A DNA stretch of 64,000 nt from Pseudomonadales bacterium (GCA_002708905.1 PAPM01000024.1:186001-250000); one strand, 5' to 3'. Positions 28,697-37,993 are shown, counted from the first letter of the stretch. Made by a program: numbers and translations. The notes: generated by a model not told the origin, from the sequence alone.

Positions 28697-29623
28697 GTGT
28701 CCACATCCGTTAATGTACTCATCGATGCCTTGGCCAAGGTTCTGTTGGGCAAAGAAGAACAGATCAAATTGGCGTTGTCCTGCCTGCTGGCGAAAGGGCA
28801 CTTGTTGGTTGAGGACCTGCCGGGTATGGGAAAAACCACCTTATCCCATGCCCTGGCTAAGGTGCTGGGCCTCGAATACCAACGCATTCAATTCACCAGT
28901 GATCTCCTGCCGGCGGATATCCTGGGAACCTCAATATTCAACCAGACTTCCACTGAATTTGAGTTTCGCCCGGGCCCGGTTTTCTCCCAGGTATTGTTGG
29001 CGGACGAAATCAATCGGGCTACGCCAAAAACCCAGGGCGCCTTGCTCGAGGCGATGGAAGAACGCCAGATTACCGTTGACGGCCACACCTACCCGCTGCC
29101 GCAACCGTTCTTCGTTATCGCTACCCAAAACCCGATTACCCAGATGGGGACCTACCCTTTACCGGAATCCCAGCTGGACCGGTTCCTGATGCGCATCAGC
29201 TTGGGGTATCCGGATCCAACCGTGGAGCGCAAGCTGTTGAAGGGGTTCAATCCACGCCATGATATGGATCAACTACCGGCGGTGACCAATAGCGAAGGCT
29301 TGGCAGAACTGCAGCACAAGGTCACCAAGGTGTTTGTATCGGATGCCTTGCTGGATTATGTGCAAAGGATACTGGCGTTTACCCGGCAATCCAATCGCTT
29401 CAACTTCGGGCTATCCCCCCGGGCCGGTATGGCCCTGGTGCAGTGCTCACAGGCCTTTGCCCTGGTGGCCGGGCGCGATCATGTTGTGCCGGAAGATGTT
29501 CAAGCCATCCTGCCTGCGGTCGCCGAACACCGGCTGGCCGGTTCACAGGATGTGACCGGGCATGAGGGACAGAGACTGGTGGACAGCGTGCTGAAGCAGG
29601 GAGATGTGATTCCGGGGCGCTGA
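28697..29623 (+). CDS. MoxR family AAA+ ATPase
   Basis: A 308-residue AAA+ protein of the MoxR subfamily, thought to act as a chaperone for membrane or secreted complexes. It has the ATP loop EDLPGMGKTTL (~41-51), the Walker B VLLADEINRA (~103-112) and the MoxR insert LEAMEERQ, then ATQNP (sensor 1). I chose the GTG start at 28697, which follows GGGAG at a 7-bp spacing; the frame also opens at a TTG 27 bp upstream. A DUF58 gene and a transglutaminase follow immediately, the standard MoxR-DUF58-TgpA trio. Confidence 0.93.
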   Translation: MSTSVNVLIDALAKVLLGKEEQIKLALSCLLAKGHLLVEDLPGMGKTTLSHALAKVLGLEYQRIQFTSDLLPADILGTSIFNQTSTEFEFRPGPVFSQVLLADEINRATPKTQGALLEAMEERQITVDGHTYPLPQPFFVIATQNPITQMGTYPLPESQLDRFLMRISLGYPDPTVERKLLKGFNPRHDMDQLPAVTNSEGLAELQHKVTKVFVSDALLDYVQRILAFTRQSNRFNFGLSPRAGMALVQCSQAFALVAGRDHVVPEDVQAILPAVAEHRLAGSQDVTGHEGQRLVDSVLKQGDVIPGR

Positions 29624-29624
29624 C

Positions 29625-30584
29625 GTGGAAAGCGTTCGCAATCTGGTCCGAAACCGCTGGGATGCCTGGCTGGATCGAAGAATTCCGGCGAAGAATCGGG
29701 TTGTACTCACCCAGAAAAGAATATTTATTCTGCCGACCTGGATGGGGATGGGCTATCTGCTCACGACTTTCCTGCTGTTTATTGCCGGCGTTAATTACGA
29801 TAACTCCATGATTCTAAACTTCAGCTTTTTTCTGGGCAGTTTGTTCGTGGTGAGTATTCTGCAAACCTTTTCCAATCTTTCCGGAATGGTGATCAGTGCG
29901 GGACACACGGAACCGGCTTTTGCGGGGTCTGAAGCGAAATTCGTTTTGCATCTGGAAAAATCCAGGCGAAAGGACCACCACTCCATCTACTGTAGTTGGC
30001 ATGGTTTTAAGTCCAAAGCCCATAACCTGACCAGCGATCATGAGGTTGCGGTCACCTGCCTGCTTGCTGCAAAGAAGCGTGGATGGTACAGACCGGGACG
30101 GTTTAAGTTGGATTCGGTTTATCCATTCGGGTTGTGCCGCGCCTGGACCTGGGTTGATCTGGATATGGCAGCTTTGGTTTATCCGCAGCCCATTGAGTGT
30201 GAGCTGAACATGAGCAGCGTCAGTGACCGGGAGCAGGAAGGTGCCGTTGCTACTGACGGTCACGACGATTTTGCAGGATTACGGACTTACAATTCATCAG
30301 ACTCTCTAAAAACAGTGGATTGGAAGGCTTTTGCCCGCAGGAATGTTCTGTATACCAAGCAGTTCCAGGGTTATCAGGCAAAGTCGTCCTGGCTGAAGTG
30401 GAGCGAAATGCACGCTTCCGACACTGAGATAAGACTCTCAGGGTTGTGTTACTGGGTGCTGCAATTCTCGAAAACCAATGAACCCTATGGCTTGGAATTG
30501 CCGGGTGTCAGTATCAGTCCGGGAATAGGCAAACAACATGAAGAGGCCTGCCTGACGGCCCTGGCTGAGTTCGATTATGGCTGA
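29625..30584 (+). CDS. DUF58 domain-containing protein
   Basis: A 319-residue protein with two N-terminal membrane helices (~39-58 and ~62-80), then a cytosolic part with the DUF58 core RTYNSSDSLKTVDWKAFARR (~224-243), in which the canonical Gly-Asp is replaced by Ser-Asp. DUF58 proteins always travel with MoxR ATPases and have a partial VWA-like fold. The start is GTG 1 bp after the moxR stop. The end overlaps the transglutaminase start by 8 bp, so the three are translationally linked. Confidence 0.9.
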   Translation: MESVRNLVRNRWDAWLDRRIPAKNRVVLTQKRIFILPTWMGMGYLLTTFLLFIAGVNYDNSMILNFSFFLGSLFVVSILQTFSNLSGMVISAGHTEPAFAGSEAKFVLHLEKSRRKDHHSIYCSWHGFKSKAHNLTSDHEVAVTCLLAAKKRGWYRPGRFKLDSVYPFGLCRAWTWVDLDMAALVYPQPIECELNMSSVSDREQEGAVATDGHDDFAGLRTYNSSDSLKTVDWKAFARRNVLYTKQFQGYQAKSSWLKWSEMHASDTEIRLSGLCYWVLQFSKTNEPYGLELPGVSISPGIGKQHEEACLTALAEFDYG

Positions 30585-32607
30585 GTCTCGACATCCCCCA
30601 ATCTTTCCCATGCCGCGTACCGCTTTCGTGCTTCTTATCGTCAGCGTTACCTTGACCGTTGTGCCGCACATACAAAGGCTGCCTCCCTGGTTATTGGCAG
30701 TGTTTGGTGTTGTGCTGGTGTGGCGTATCCAGGTGTTCAGGCAACGTCTGCGCTTCCCACCCAAGTGGGCCCGCCTGTTCATGGTGTGTGGGGGCATCCT
30801 GGGGGTGTTGGTTTATCACGGTACCGTTTTTGGCCCTGATGCAGGGGTCGCACTGTTGATTACGGCCTATTTGTTTAAGCAGTTGGAGATGTATACAAGG
30901 CGTGATGCCTTTTTGGTGGTGATACTTTCTTTCTTCGTGCTGGCAACAGAATTCCTGTTTTCGACGGCCTTATTGACGTCAATTTACGTATTTGCGGTGA
31001 TGGTGGTGATTACTGCAACCTTGATTGCATTGAACATGACGGACACCAGTATTGCGGTGTGGCGGCCGCTGAAAACCGCTTTGGTAACAATACTTCAGGC
31101 GGTTCCGTTGCTGTTGGTGTTTTTCTTCCTGTTTCCCAGGATAGGGCCTATTTGGGATCTGGGTATGAAATCCACTATTGCGAGAACGGGGTTGAGCGAC
31201 AGAATGACTCCGGGTGATGTTGCGAAGTTAAGTCAGTCAGCAAAGTTGGCTTTCAGGGTTGAATTCGAAGGCGAGATTCCTCCGCCCAGAGATCGTTATT
31301 GGCGGGCACTGATATTTGACCGCTTTGATGGCCAGACCTGGAGTGCACAAGGTGACAGCTCGAATATTCCCTATAACCCGGGATACCTGAAAGTGGCGGG
31401 CGAGCCCATGAAGTATCGGGTGTTTCTGGAGCCGACCGGAAATAATTGGTTGCCCGCAATTTCCTGGTCAGAGCTGAACGGGATCAAACACAGGACTTCC
31501 AACAGCCTGGTGCACTATGCTTCCAGCGTGGTGGATAAGCCGGTAAGTTACCAGGTTGAGAGTTACTTAAACTACCAGTACGAAATGATGGGTGTACCCC
31601 GTGATCTGTGGCGCCTCTATACCACGCTGCCTCCCATGGGTAACCAGCGTTCAATTGAATTGGGGAGAGACCTGTATCGCAATAGTGGGGGTGATCCGGA
31701 GGCTATGGCGGCAGCCATGATGCGAATGTTTGCCGAGGAGGAGTTTGTTTATACCCTGGCACCCCCAAAACTTGGTTCCGACTCAATTGATGGTTTTTTG
31801 TTTAATACGCAAAAAGGGTTTTGTGCCCATTACGCCGGGGCTTTTGTTTTCATGATGCGGGCGGCCGGGATTCCTGCACGGATGATCGGCGGCTATCAGG
31901 GTGGGGAGGCCCATCCGATAGGCAACTATTTGTTGATCCATCAATATGATGCTCATGCCTGGGTGGAGTTCTGGGTGAACGGGAAGGGCTGGGTACGGGA
32001 AGATCCGACCGCTGCCATAGCGCCCCATCGAATCGAACTGGGATCGCTGCGGGAGAGTTTGGATGAGATGAGTTTGCTGAATTCCCCTTTCTCCGGCTTG
32101 GATTTGCGAAACCTGCCCCTAATGGGAGAGCTTCGCATGATGTTTGATTATGTTGACTATCTTTGGTTTAAGAATGTGGTGTCCTTTGACAGTGGAGCGC
32201 AAACCAAGCTATTTCAACAGCTGCTGGGTAAAGTGACACCACAGGGTATTGCGCTATTACTGGCCGCCTGCGGGGGGGCTGTCGTTCTAGTGCTGGGTTT
32301 GTGGATGTTATTGACGCAGAAAAGGCTGCAAAAGCTGGATGCGGCCGACAAGCAATATCTCAGATTCCTGCATAAGCTGGAAAAAATGGGCATCCAACGA
32401 GAACTGGGTGAGGGGGTTTTGAGTTTCTCGGCGAGAGTACAGAGGATCTATCCGGAGCATTCGGAAATTATCTTATCAATCAGCGAGTTATATTCAAGCA
32501 TCAAGTATTCTGACAAGCCTGAAAATACAAAGCAGGGCAAGAACTTGTCCGGGAAAAGTGATAGCATAGCCTCATTAAAACAAGCCATAACAAAACTAAA
32601 ACTCTGA
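30577..32607 (+). CDS. tgpA: TgpA-like membrane transglutaminase (DUF3488/DUF4129)
   Basis: A 676-residue inner-membrane protein. The N-terminal part has about six membrane helices (~10-190, DUF3488 type), then a periplasmic transglutaminase domain with an intact triad: C416 in GFCAHYAGAFVFMMRAAGIP, H460 in HAWVEFWV and D476 in REDPTAAI. One more helix lies near residues 555-580, and the cytosolic tail is of DUF4129 type. TgpA of Pseudomonas aeruginosa is essential and is the name-giving member. It is in an operon with moxR and DUF58; the substrate is unknown, possibly an envelope protein crosslink or cleavage. Confidence 0.9.
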   Translation: MAESRHPPIFPMPRTAFVLLIVSVTLTVVPHIQRLPPWLLAVFGVVLVWRIQVFRQRLRFPPKWARLFMVCGGILGVLVYHGTVFGPDAGVALLITAYLFKQLEMYTRRDAFLVVILSFFVLATEFLFSTALLTSIYVFAVMVVITATLIALNMTDTSIAVWRPLKTALVTILQAVPLLLVFFFLFPRIGPIWDLGMKSTIARTGLSDRMTPGDVAKLSQSAKLAFRVEFEGEIPPPRDRYWRALIFDRFDGQTWSAQGDSSNIPYNPGYLKVAGEPMKYRVFLEPTGNNWLPAISWSELNGIKHRTSNSLVHYASSVVDKPVSYQVESYLNYQYEMMGVPRDLWRLYTTLPPMGNQRSIELGRDLYRNSGGDPEAMAAAMMRMFAEEEFVYTLAPPKLGSDSIDGFLFNTQKGFCAHYAGAFVFMMRAAGIPARMIGGYQGGEAHPIGNYLLIHQYDAHAWVEFWVNGKGWVREDPTAAIAPHRIELGSLRESLDEMSLLNSPFSGLDLRNLPLMGELRMMFDYVDYLWFKNVVSFDSGAQTKLFQQLLGKVTPQGIALLLAACGGAVVLVLGLWMLLTQKRLQKLDAADKQYLRFLHKLEKMGIQRELGEGVLSFSARVQRIYPEHSEIILSISELYSSIKYSDKPENTKQGKNLSGKSDSIASLKQAITKLKL

Positions 32608-32612
32608 ATTTC

Positions 32613-33599
32613 TTGGATTTTTCTATGGGGCGCTTCCAGAAACCGATCATTCTGTCGTTGATTGTTGCGATTGGGCTCTACTTCGGTGCCATGTTTCTCG
32701 GTGATTTTAAGGAAACGGGCGCAGCCATCGCTGAGCTGGGGGGCTTGGGTTGGGCTGTGGTGCTGGCACTTTCATTATTGAATTATGGGCTACGTTACTG
32801 GCGCTGGGAGTGGTATTTGTCAAAACTCTCGGGGGCCAGTTTGCCTCGCGGTCGTCATGTTGCCTATTACGTCAGCGGCTTTGCGCTCTCCACCACACCT
32901 GGTAAGGCGGGTGAAACGGTTCGGTCTCTTTACCTTAAACAACACGGTGTATCTTACAAGCATACATTGAGCACTTTTTTTGTTGAACGATTCCAGGATC
33001 TTTTGACCATTGTTTTGTTGGCCAGCGCAGCCGCTTTCTTATTTGAAGGCTACGGCTTGGTTGTTGCACTTACCGCTGTTGTTGTTCTGGGATGTCTTCC
33101 GGTATTACATAGCCCGGTGATTCTAGGCAAGCTGCACAACATAACGGACTTGCTATCAGAACGGGTTCAAAGAATCCTGCTGCATCTCCTGGACTTATTG
33201 AGCTCTTCTGCCGTGCTCCTGAAAAACAAAGAGCTTGTGGGCGGGATGTTGATTGGTATTACAGCCTGGGCAGCGGAAGGTGTGGGTCTGTGGTTTCTTC
33301 TGGAACGATTGGGCCAGGACGTCGATCTGCTCGCGGCGATAAGCATTTATGGGGTGGCTGTCCTGGTCGGAGCCATTTCATTTCTACCAGGTGGTCTGGG
33401 CTCAACCGAAGCAGTAATGGGACTGTTGTTGATTGCGGCGGGTGTTCCTGAACCTGTTGCCATAGCGGCTACCTTGATCTGCCGGATAGCCACGCTTTGG
33501 TTTGCGGTGTTCATTGGTCTGATAGTGGCAGGCCTTCTTGCACTGAAGGGAATAGTTCCGGTTTCCGGTAAAGAAGTAGATGTAACAGATTTAGGTTGA
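32613..33599 (+). CDS. UPF0104-type flippase-like membrane protein
   Basis: A 328-residue protein with about eight hydrophobic segments, matching the lysylphosphatidylglycerol synthase transmembrane domain family (AglD/UPF0104). Family markers are RYWRWEWYLSKLSG (~61), STTPGKAGETVRSLYLK (~97) and SFLPGGLGSTEAVMGLLLI (~256). The family includes integral proteins associated with lipid-linked sugar handling. The frame opens at TTG (32613), 5 bp after the tgpA stop, without a clear ribosome-binding site; an ATG at 32625 is an alternative. The genes that follow make a polyprenyl-phosphate sugar, so a flippase role for that lipid is a reasonable guess. Confidence 0.85.
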   Translation: MDFSMGRFQKPIILSLIVAIGLYFGAMFLGDFKETGAAIAELGGLGWAVVLALSLLNYGLRYWRWEWYLSKLSGASLPRGRHVAYYVSGFALSTTPGKAGETVRSLYLKQHGVSYKHTLSTFFVERFQDLLTIVLLASAAAFLFEGYGLVVALTAVVVLGCLPVLHSPVILGKLHNITDLLSERVQRILLHLLDLLSSSAVLLKNKELVGGMLIGITAWAAEGVGLWFLLERLGQDVDLLAAISIYGVAVLVGAISFLPGGLGSTEAVMGLLLIAAGVPEPVAIAATLICRIATLWFAVFIGLIVAGLLALKGIVPVSGKEVDVTDLG

Positions 33600-33603
33600 A
33601 GTC

Positions 33604-35031
33604 ATGTCTAATAATAATTCCAAAAAGCCATTGGTTGTCGATCTGGATGGTACGCTGATTAAAACCGATCTCTTGGTCGAGTCTTTTTTGTTATTGATGC
33701 GTGCAAACCCTTTGCTGATTTTGAGGGTTTTTGTATGGCTAATAAAAGGTAAGACGACGTTAAAGGAAGAGATCGCAAAGCGAGTCGACATCCCGGTTGA
33801 GCATCTGCCTTATAATCAGGATCTCATTGATTATTTGAAAGTTGAACAATCTCAGGGCAGGGAACTCATTCTGGCAACGGCTTCGCACGAACGTTATGCC
33901 CATGATGTTGCCCATTATCTGGAATTGTTTGACGATGTGATCGCTACCAATACTCAGATTAATCTATCCGGCTCGAACAAGCGCAAGGCGCTTATTGAGC
34001 GTTATGGAGAGGGTGGGTATGTGTACGCCGGAAACGCAAGTGTAGATCTGAAGGTCTGGAGTCATGCTGATGCAGCGGTCGTGGTTGGCAGCAGTAAGAT
34101 TGCGAAAGCAGCGGAGACCATTTGCGGTATTGAAAAAAGTTTTATTCAAAAGCCTCCGTCCATCAAAGTATTCATTAAAGCACTGCGTGTACATCAATGG
34201 GTGAAAAACGGTTTGATTTTTATACCCCTTATGACAGCACATCAGCTTCAAAACCCGAACATGATCATGATGAGTATGCTTGGGTTTTTAGCATTTTCGG
34301 TATGTGCGTCCAGTGTCTATTTTCTCAATGACCTGTTGGATCTGTTTGATGACCGGCGTCACGCGACCAAGTGCAACCGGCCTTTCGCGGCCGGTAGCCT
34401 GTCCCTGTTGGTGGGGATCATCGGTACACCTATTTTATTGCTGATAGCCATATTGGCTTGTTTGTTGTTGCCAACACAATTCCAGTTAGTGCTGGCTGTT
34501 TATTATATTCTGACTGTAGCTTACAGTTTCAAACTGAAACGGCTGGTGATGGTCGATGTGGTAACGCTGGCGTCGTTGTACACCATTCGTATTGTCGCTG
34601 GAGCAGCGGCGATCGGTGTGTTTCTGTCGTTCTGGCTGTTGTCCTTCTCAATCTTCGTGTTTCTCAGTCTTGCGATCATCAAGCGTTACACCGAGTTGAT
34701 GAAGCTGAGAGCCAAGAGCGCTTCCAAGGCGTTGGGGCGTGGATATCAGGTCGAAGACCTTGAGCTGTTGTCATCCCTTGGTGGTGCCAGTGGATATATC
34801 TCGGTCCTGGTATTGGCGCTCTACATTAATAGCCCCGATGTAAAGAGCATGTACGCGAACCCGGTGCTGATGTGGCCGGCGTGTCTCGTGATGTTGTATT
34901 GGATCAGTCGTATCTGGATTATCGCCCACCGGGGTAATATGGATGACGACCCCATCGTGTTTGCCCTCAAAGACAGGGCAAGTCTGGTATGCGGTGCCCT
35001 GATCGCAGGGTTTATGTTGCTGGCGGTGTAA
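33604..35031 (+). CDS. HAD-UbiA fusion, decaprenyl-phosphate phosphoribosyltransferase-like
   Basis: A 475-residue fusion. Residues ~8-185 form a HAD phosphatase domain with motif I DLDGT (D13, D15), a Thr in ATASHE, a Lys near KRKAL and an acidic GNASVDLKVW motif, so its catalytic set looks complete. From ~195 a UbiA prenyltransferase follows, about nine helices, with NDLLDLFDDRRHATK (~239) and a second Asp motif MVDVVTLASLYTIRIVAGA (~317). This UbiA type resembles mycobacterial Rv3806c, which adds 5-phosphoribose to decaprenyl phosphate. The HAD part may remove the 5-phosphate. DprE1- and DprE2-like genes follow, supporting this. Confidence 0.85.
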   Translation: MSNNNSKKPLVVDLDGTLIKTDLLVESFLLLMRANPLLILRVFVWLIKGKTTLKEEIAKRVDIPVEHLPYNQDLIDYLKVEQSQGRELILATASHERYAHDVAHYLELFDDVIATNTQINLSGSNKRKALIERYGEGGYVYAGNASVDLKVWSHADAAVVVGSSKIAKAAETICGIEKSFIQKPPSIKVFIKALRVHQWVKNGLIFIPLMTAHQLQNPNMIMMSMLGFLAFSVCASSVYFLNDLLDLFDDRRHATKCNRPFAAGSLSLLVGIIGTPILLLIAILACLLLPTQFQLVLAVYYILTVAYSFKLKRLVMVDVVTLASLYTIRIVAGAAAIGVFLSFWLLSFSIFVFLSLAIIKRYTELMKLRAKSASKALGRGYQVEDLELLSSLGGASGYISVLVLALYINSPDVKSMYANPVLMWPACLVMLYWISRIWIIAHRGNMDDDPIVFALKDRASLVCGALIAGFMLLAV

Positions 35032-35034
35032 ATA

Positions 35035-36339
35035 ATGGCTAAACCGTACGTATCCTGGGGACGTTACCCCTACAAAGAGCAGCGCGGTATCGATCTGCAT
35101 TGGAGGCCAGAGACGCTTCCCGAGGAGGGTTTCTTCCTGCCTCAGGGCAATGCACGCAGTTATGGCGACAGCTGTATGCTGAAAGAGGGCACTGTGCTCT
35201 CCACCCGCTTTATGAATCGATTTATTGAATTCGACACAGCTACTGGGCTAATGCGTTGCGAGGCGGGGGTCACCCTGGCGGAGGTTCTGTCCGTTGCCGA
35301 GCCGCAGGGCTGGTTCCTGCCGGTTACGCCCGGTACGAAGTTTGCCACGGTGGGGGGGTGTATCGCCAATGACGTCCATGGCAAGAACCATCATGTGGCA
35401 GGCACTTTCGGTTGCCATGTTACCCGGTTCGAGCTGTTGAGAAGTGACGGCAGTGTTCGAACCTGCTCTTCAGGAAACCATCCCGAGTGGTATGCGGCCA
35501 CCATCGGTGGCTTGGGTTTGACGGGGTTTATCACCTGGGCCGAGCTTCAGTTAAAGAAAGTTCCCAACTCTGCGGTGAACGTAGAGAACATCAAGTACCA
35601 GAATCTGTCTGAGTTCTTCACCCTGTCAGAGGCATCAGAGTCAGGTTTTGAGTATACGGTGGCTTGGGTTGACTGTCTGGCCTCGGGCGTCAATTTGGGG
35701 CGAGGTCATTTCTCCAGGGCAAACCACGCCCGACCTATGCAACCGCGGCCCTCCCAATCAAAATTAACACTCAGTATGCCTTTGGACCCCCCAATATCCT
35801 TGGTGAACAGTCTGTCTCTGCAAGCATTCAACTGGGCGTACTACCACCGCCAGTTGGAAAAGGTCCGTTGCCAGACGTCACACTACGATCCGTTTTTTTA
35901 TCCTTTGGATCACGTGCATAATTGGAACCGAATGTACGGTCCTAACGGCTTTCTGCAATATCAGTGTGTGATACCTATGGAGAACAGCGAGGCGGCCATC
36001 ACAGAGTTGTTGCAGAGAATAGGCCGTGCTAATTACGGGTCGTTTCTGGCAGTGCTGAAAGTATTCGGCAACGTGGAGTCCCCTGCGCTTAACTCTTTCC
36101 CGCGGCCAGGAACGACGCTGGCGCTTGATTTCCCTTATGCCGGGCATAAGACCATGCGCATGTTTGATGAATTGGATCAGGTTGTGGTCCAGGCCGGTGG
36201 AGCGCTTTATCCCGCCAAAGATGCCCATATGAAAGCTGAACACTTCAAGTCTTTTTACCCGAATGCGGACAAATTGGAGTCCATGCGAGACCCAAAAATA
36301 ACCTCAAGTTTCTGGCAGCGAGTGATGGAAGCAGAATAA
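35035..36339 (+). CDS. DprE1-like FAD-dependent decaprenylphosphoryl-ribose oxidase
   Basis: A 434-residue VAO-type flavin oxidase. The FAD domain shows GNARSYGDSCM (~41), TVGGCIANDVHGKNHH (~105-120) and FGCHVTRFELL. The substrate domain ends with LYPAKDAHMKAEHFKSFYP, where K395 matches the catalytic lysine of mycobacterial DprE1 (K418). DprE1 oxidises the 2-hydroxyl of decaprenylphosphoryl-ribose; DprE2 then reduces it to arabinose. The position matching the benzothiazinone-reactive Cys387 is Ala363 here. The gene starts 3 bp after the UbiA fusion and shares 1 bp with the next gene. Confidence 0.87.
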   Translation: MAKPYVSWGRYPYKEQRGIDLHWRPETLPEEGFFLPQGNARSYGDSCMLKEGTVLSTRFMNRFIEFDTATGLMRCEAGVTLAEVLSVAEPQGWFLPVTPGTKFATVGGCIANDVHGKNHHVAGTFGCHVTRFELLRSDGSVRTCSSGNHPEWYAATIGGLGLTGFITWAELQLKKVPNSAVNVENIKYQNLSEFFTLSEASESGFEYTVAWVDCLASGVNLGRGHFSRANHARPMQPRPSQSKLTLSMPLDPPISLVNSLSLQAFNWAYYHRQLEKVRCQTSHYDPFFYPLDHVHNWNRMYGPNGFLQYQCVIPMENSEAAITELLQRIGRANYGSFLAVLKVFGNVESPALNSFPRPGTTLALDFPYAGHKTMRMFDELDQVVVQAGGALYPAKDAHMKAEHFKSFYPNADKLESMRDPKITSSFWQRVMEAE

Positions 36340-37079
36340 TGAAAAACTGGATTGTAATTGGAGCAACCTCAGCTATTGCAGAATCGGTCTGCCGTTTGTG
36401 GGCGGTTCGCGGTTATAACCTGTTTCTGGTGGGGCGTAGCCAGGACAAGTTGGACATGGTGGCGAAGGATTATCAGGTGCGTGGTGCGGCTGGCGTGCAT
36501 ACCCAAACACTGGATGTCAAAGACCATGGGCAACATCAGAGTTGTTGGGATGCGGCTATGAAGGCAATGGGAACAGTCGACGGTATTTTGATTGCGCACG
36601 GGACCTTGCCGGATCAAAAACAATGTGAAGCATCCTACGATTCAGCATTCGACGAAATAAACGTGAATGCCCTGAGCGTGATTTCATTGTGTACGCTGGC
36701 GGCCAATGAGTTTGAAAAGCAAAACTCAGGGCATATCGCGGTGATTTCCTCCGTGGCTGGCGATCGTGGTCGCCAGTCCAACTATGTTTATGGCGCTGCC
36801 AAGGGTATGGTGAGTATCTTTCTGCAGGGCTTGCGTAACAGGCTTTTCAAGAGTGGTGTTTACGTGACTACCATCAAGCCTGGGTTTGTCGATACGCCAA
36901 TGACGGCAGAATTTGATAAAAGTGGTCCCCTGTGGGCCTCGCCGGACCAGGTGGCCGCCGGAATCATCAGGGCTATAGACAAGAAGCGAAGCGTGGTCTA
37001 CTTACCCTGGTTCTGGTTAGGTGTTATGCTGATTATTCGAAGTATCCCTGAAATTGTATTTAAGCGGCTGAGCCTATGA
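36339..37079 (+). CDS. DprE2-like SDR reductase
   Basis: A 246-residue short-chain dehydrogenase starting NWIVIGATSAIAESVCRLWA, whose IGATSAIAE glycine motif is the variant typical of DprE2 proteins. AHGTLPD replaces the usual NNAG, and the catalytic YGAAK sits at ~149. The C-terminal hydrophobic stretch (WFWLGVMLIIRSIPEI) suggests membrane anchoring, also seen in this group. With the DprE1-like partner it would epimerise polyprenylphosphoryl-ribose to the arabinose form using NAD(P)H. It begins within the TAATG overlap and overlaps the next gene by 4 bp. Confidence 0.86.
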   Translation: MKNWIVIGATSAIAESVCRLWAVRGYNLFLVGRSQDKLDMVAKDYQVRGAAGVHTQTLDVKDHGQHQSCWDAAMKAMGTVDGILIAHGTLPDQKQCEASYDSAFDEINVNALSVISLCTLAANEFEKQNSGHIAVISSVAGDRGRQSNYVYGAAKGMVSIFLQGLRNRLFKSGVYVTTIKPGFVDTPMTAEFDKSGPLWASPDQVAAGIIRAIDKKRSVVYLPWFWLGVMLIIRSIPEIVFKRLSL

Positions 37080-37993
37080 TACGCGCAAAAAAGTTGATGC
37101 TCTTACCGGTATTGCTGAGCTTGTGTTCCTGCTACACCGGCTCCAGTGATTCTTTGCGGGATCCTGTATCACAGGAAGGTGTATCAGCGACCGTGCATGC
37201 TGATCTCCCGTATCAGTCGAACGTGGTGAGTGTGGCTGCGTCCTTCTACAAGGACGGTGAGAAACAACCGTTGGTGGGTGGTGATATCATCACTGCAGCC
37301 AGCGACAACGATACTGCCATTTTACGTTCCCTCGAAAACCTTAGTGGTAATTACCTGGCCCAGTTGGAGGTATCCGATTCCAGCGCCGGGGTTGATTTTA
37401 CCATCGTCCATGATCCCGAAGCAGCGCGACAGGACCGCTGGTACCCGTTGGATGAGCTGATGGTTGATCCTGGGCCTGGAGAGCTGGTGGGATATGGCAC
37501 GGGTATCAACTTCCCCGAACCCTTGGTGTTGGATGCGCCGTTGAGTAATGAGATCTATACCAGCCGTACCCAGGATATTATTCTCAACTGGACAACTTCT
37601 CCCAGTACGGAACAGATCCGTCTGACGACGGTTCAGACCTGTTATTCCGGAGACCGTTCGTTACAGTGGGGAACATCGTCAATTCTGGGAACGACTGATA
37701 CCGGAACTCATACCGTAAGCGTGGCAAGCCTGATTCCTTCCACCAATTTCGTTAATGCCGTCTCCAATTTTATTGATCAGCTGAGTCTGATTATCGTTAG
37801 CGCGATTGTCGATGCCTACAGTTTTGGTCTGGTTAGCACCAAGGACATTTCCATTGAGTCTTTTCAACTGGAGCATTGCGCCATTTCGCTGACGGTGTTC
37901 CGGGAGATTAGTAATGAGTTAGGGGCGGGCATCAGTGGCGGTTATGCCATTGGTAGCACCAGTGATACTGTTACAGTGAACTTCAGGCCATGA
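37076..37993 (+). CDS. Putative lipoprotein of unknown family
   Basis: A 305-residue secreted protein with a short signal peptide ending LLSLCSC; C19 with S18 at -1 is a plausible lipobox cysteine. The rest is rich in Ser, Thr, Val and Asp, suggesting an all-beta extracytoplasmic protein. A segment near 150-190 (APLSNEIYTSRTQDIILNW) looks like an Ig/FnIII-type strand pattern. I do not recognise the family. It overlaps the preceding SDR by 4 bp (ATGA) and the next gene by 4 bp, so it is firmly part of the operon. Confidence 0.75.
   Translation: MIRAKKLMLLPVLLSLCSCYTGSSDSLRDPVSQEGVSATVHADLPYQSNVVSVAASFYKDGEKQPLVGGDIITAASDNDTAILRSLENLSGNYLAQLEVSDSSAGVDFTIVHDPEAARQDRWYPLDELMVDPGPGELVGYGTGINFPEPLVLDAPLSNEIYTSRTQDIILNWTTSPSTEQIRLTTVQTCYSGDRSLQWGTSSILGTTDTGTHTVSVASLIPSTNFVNAVSNFIDQLSLIIVSAIVDAYSFGLVSTKDISIESFQLEHCAISLTVFREISNELGAGISGGYAIGSTSDTVTVNFRP

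Noticed and set aside
28648-28713. 21-codon leader frame before moxR
   Set aside because: It begins inside the metZ terminator T-run, has no ribosome-binding site and no regulatory residue bias.
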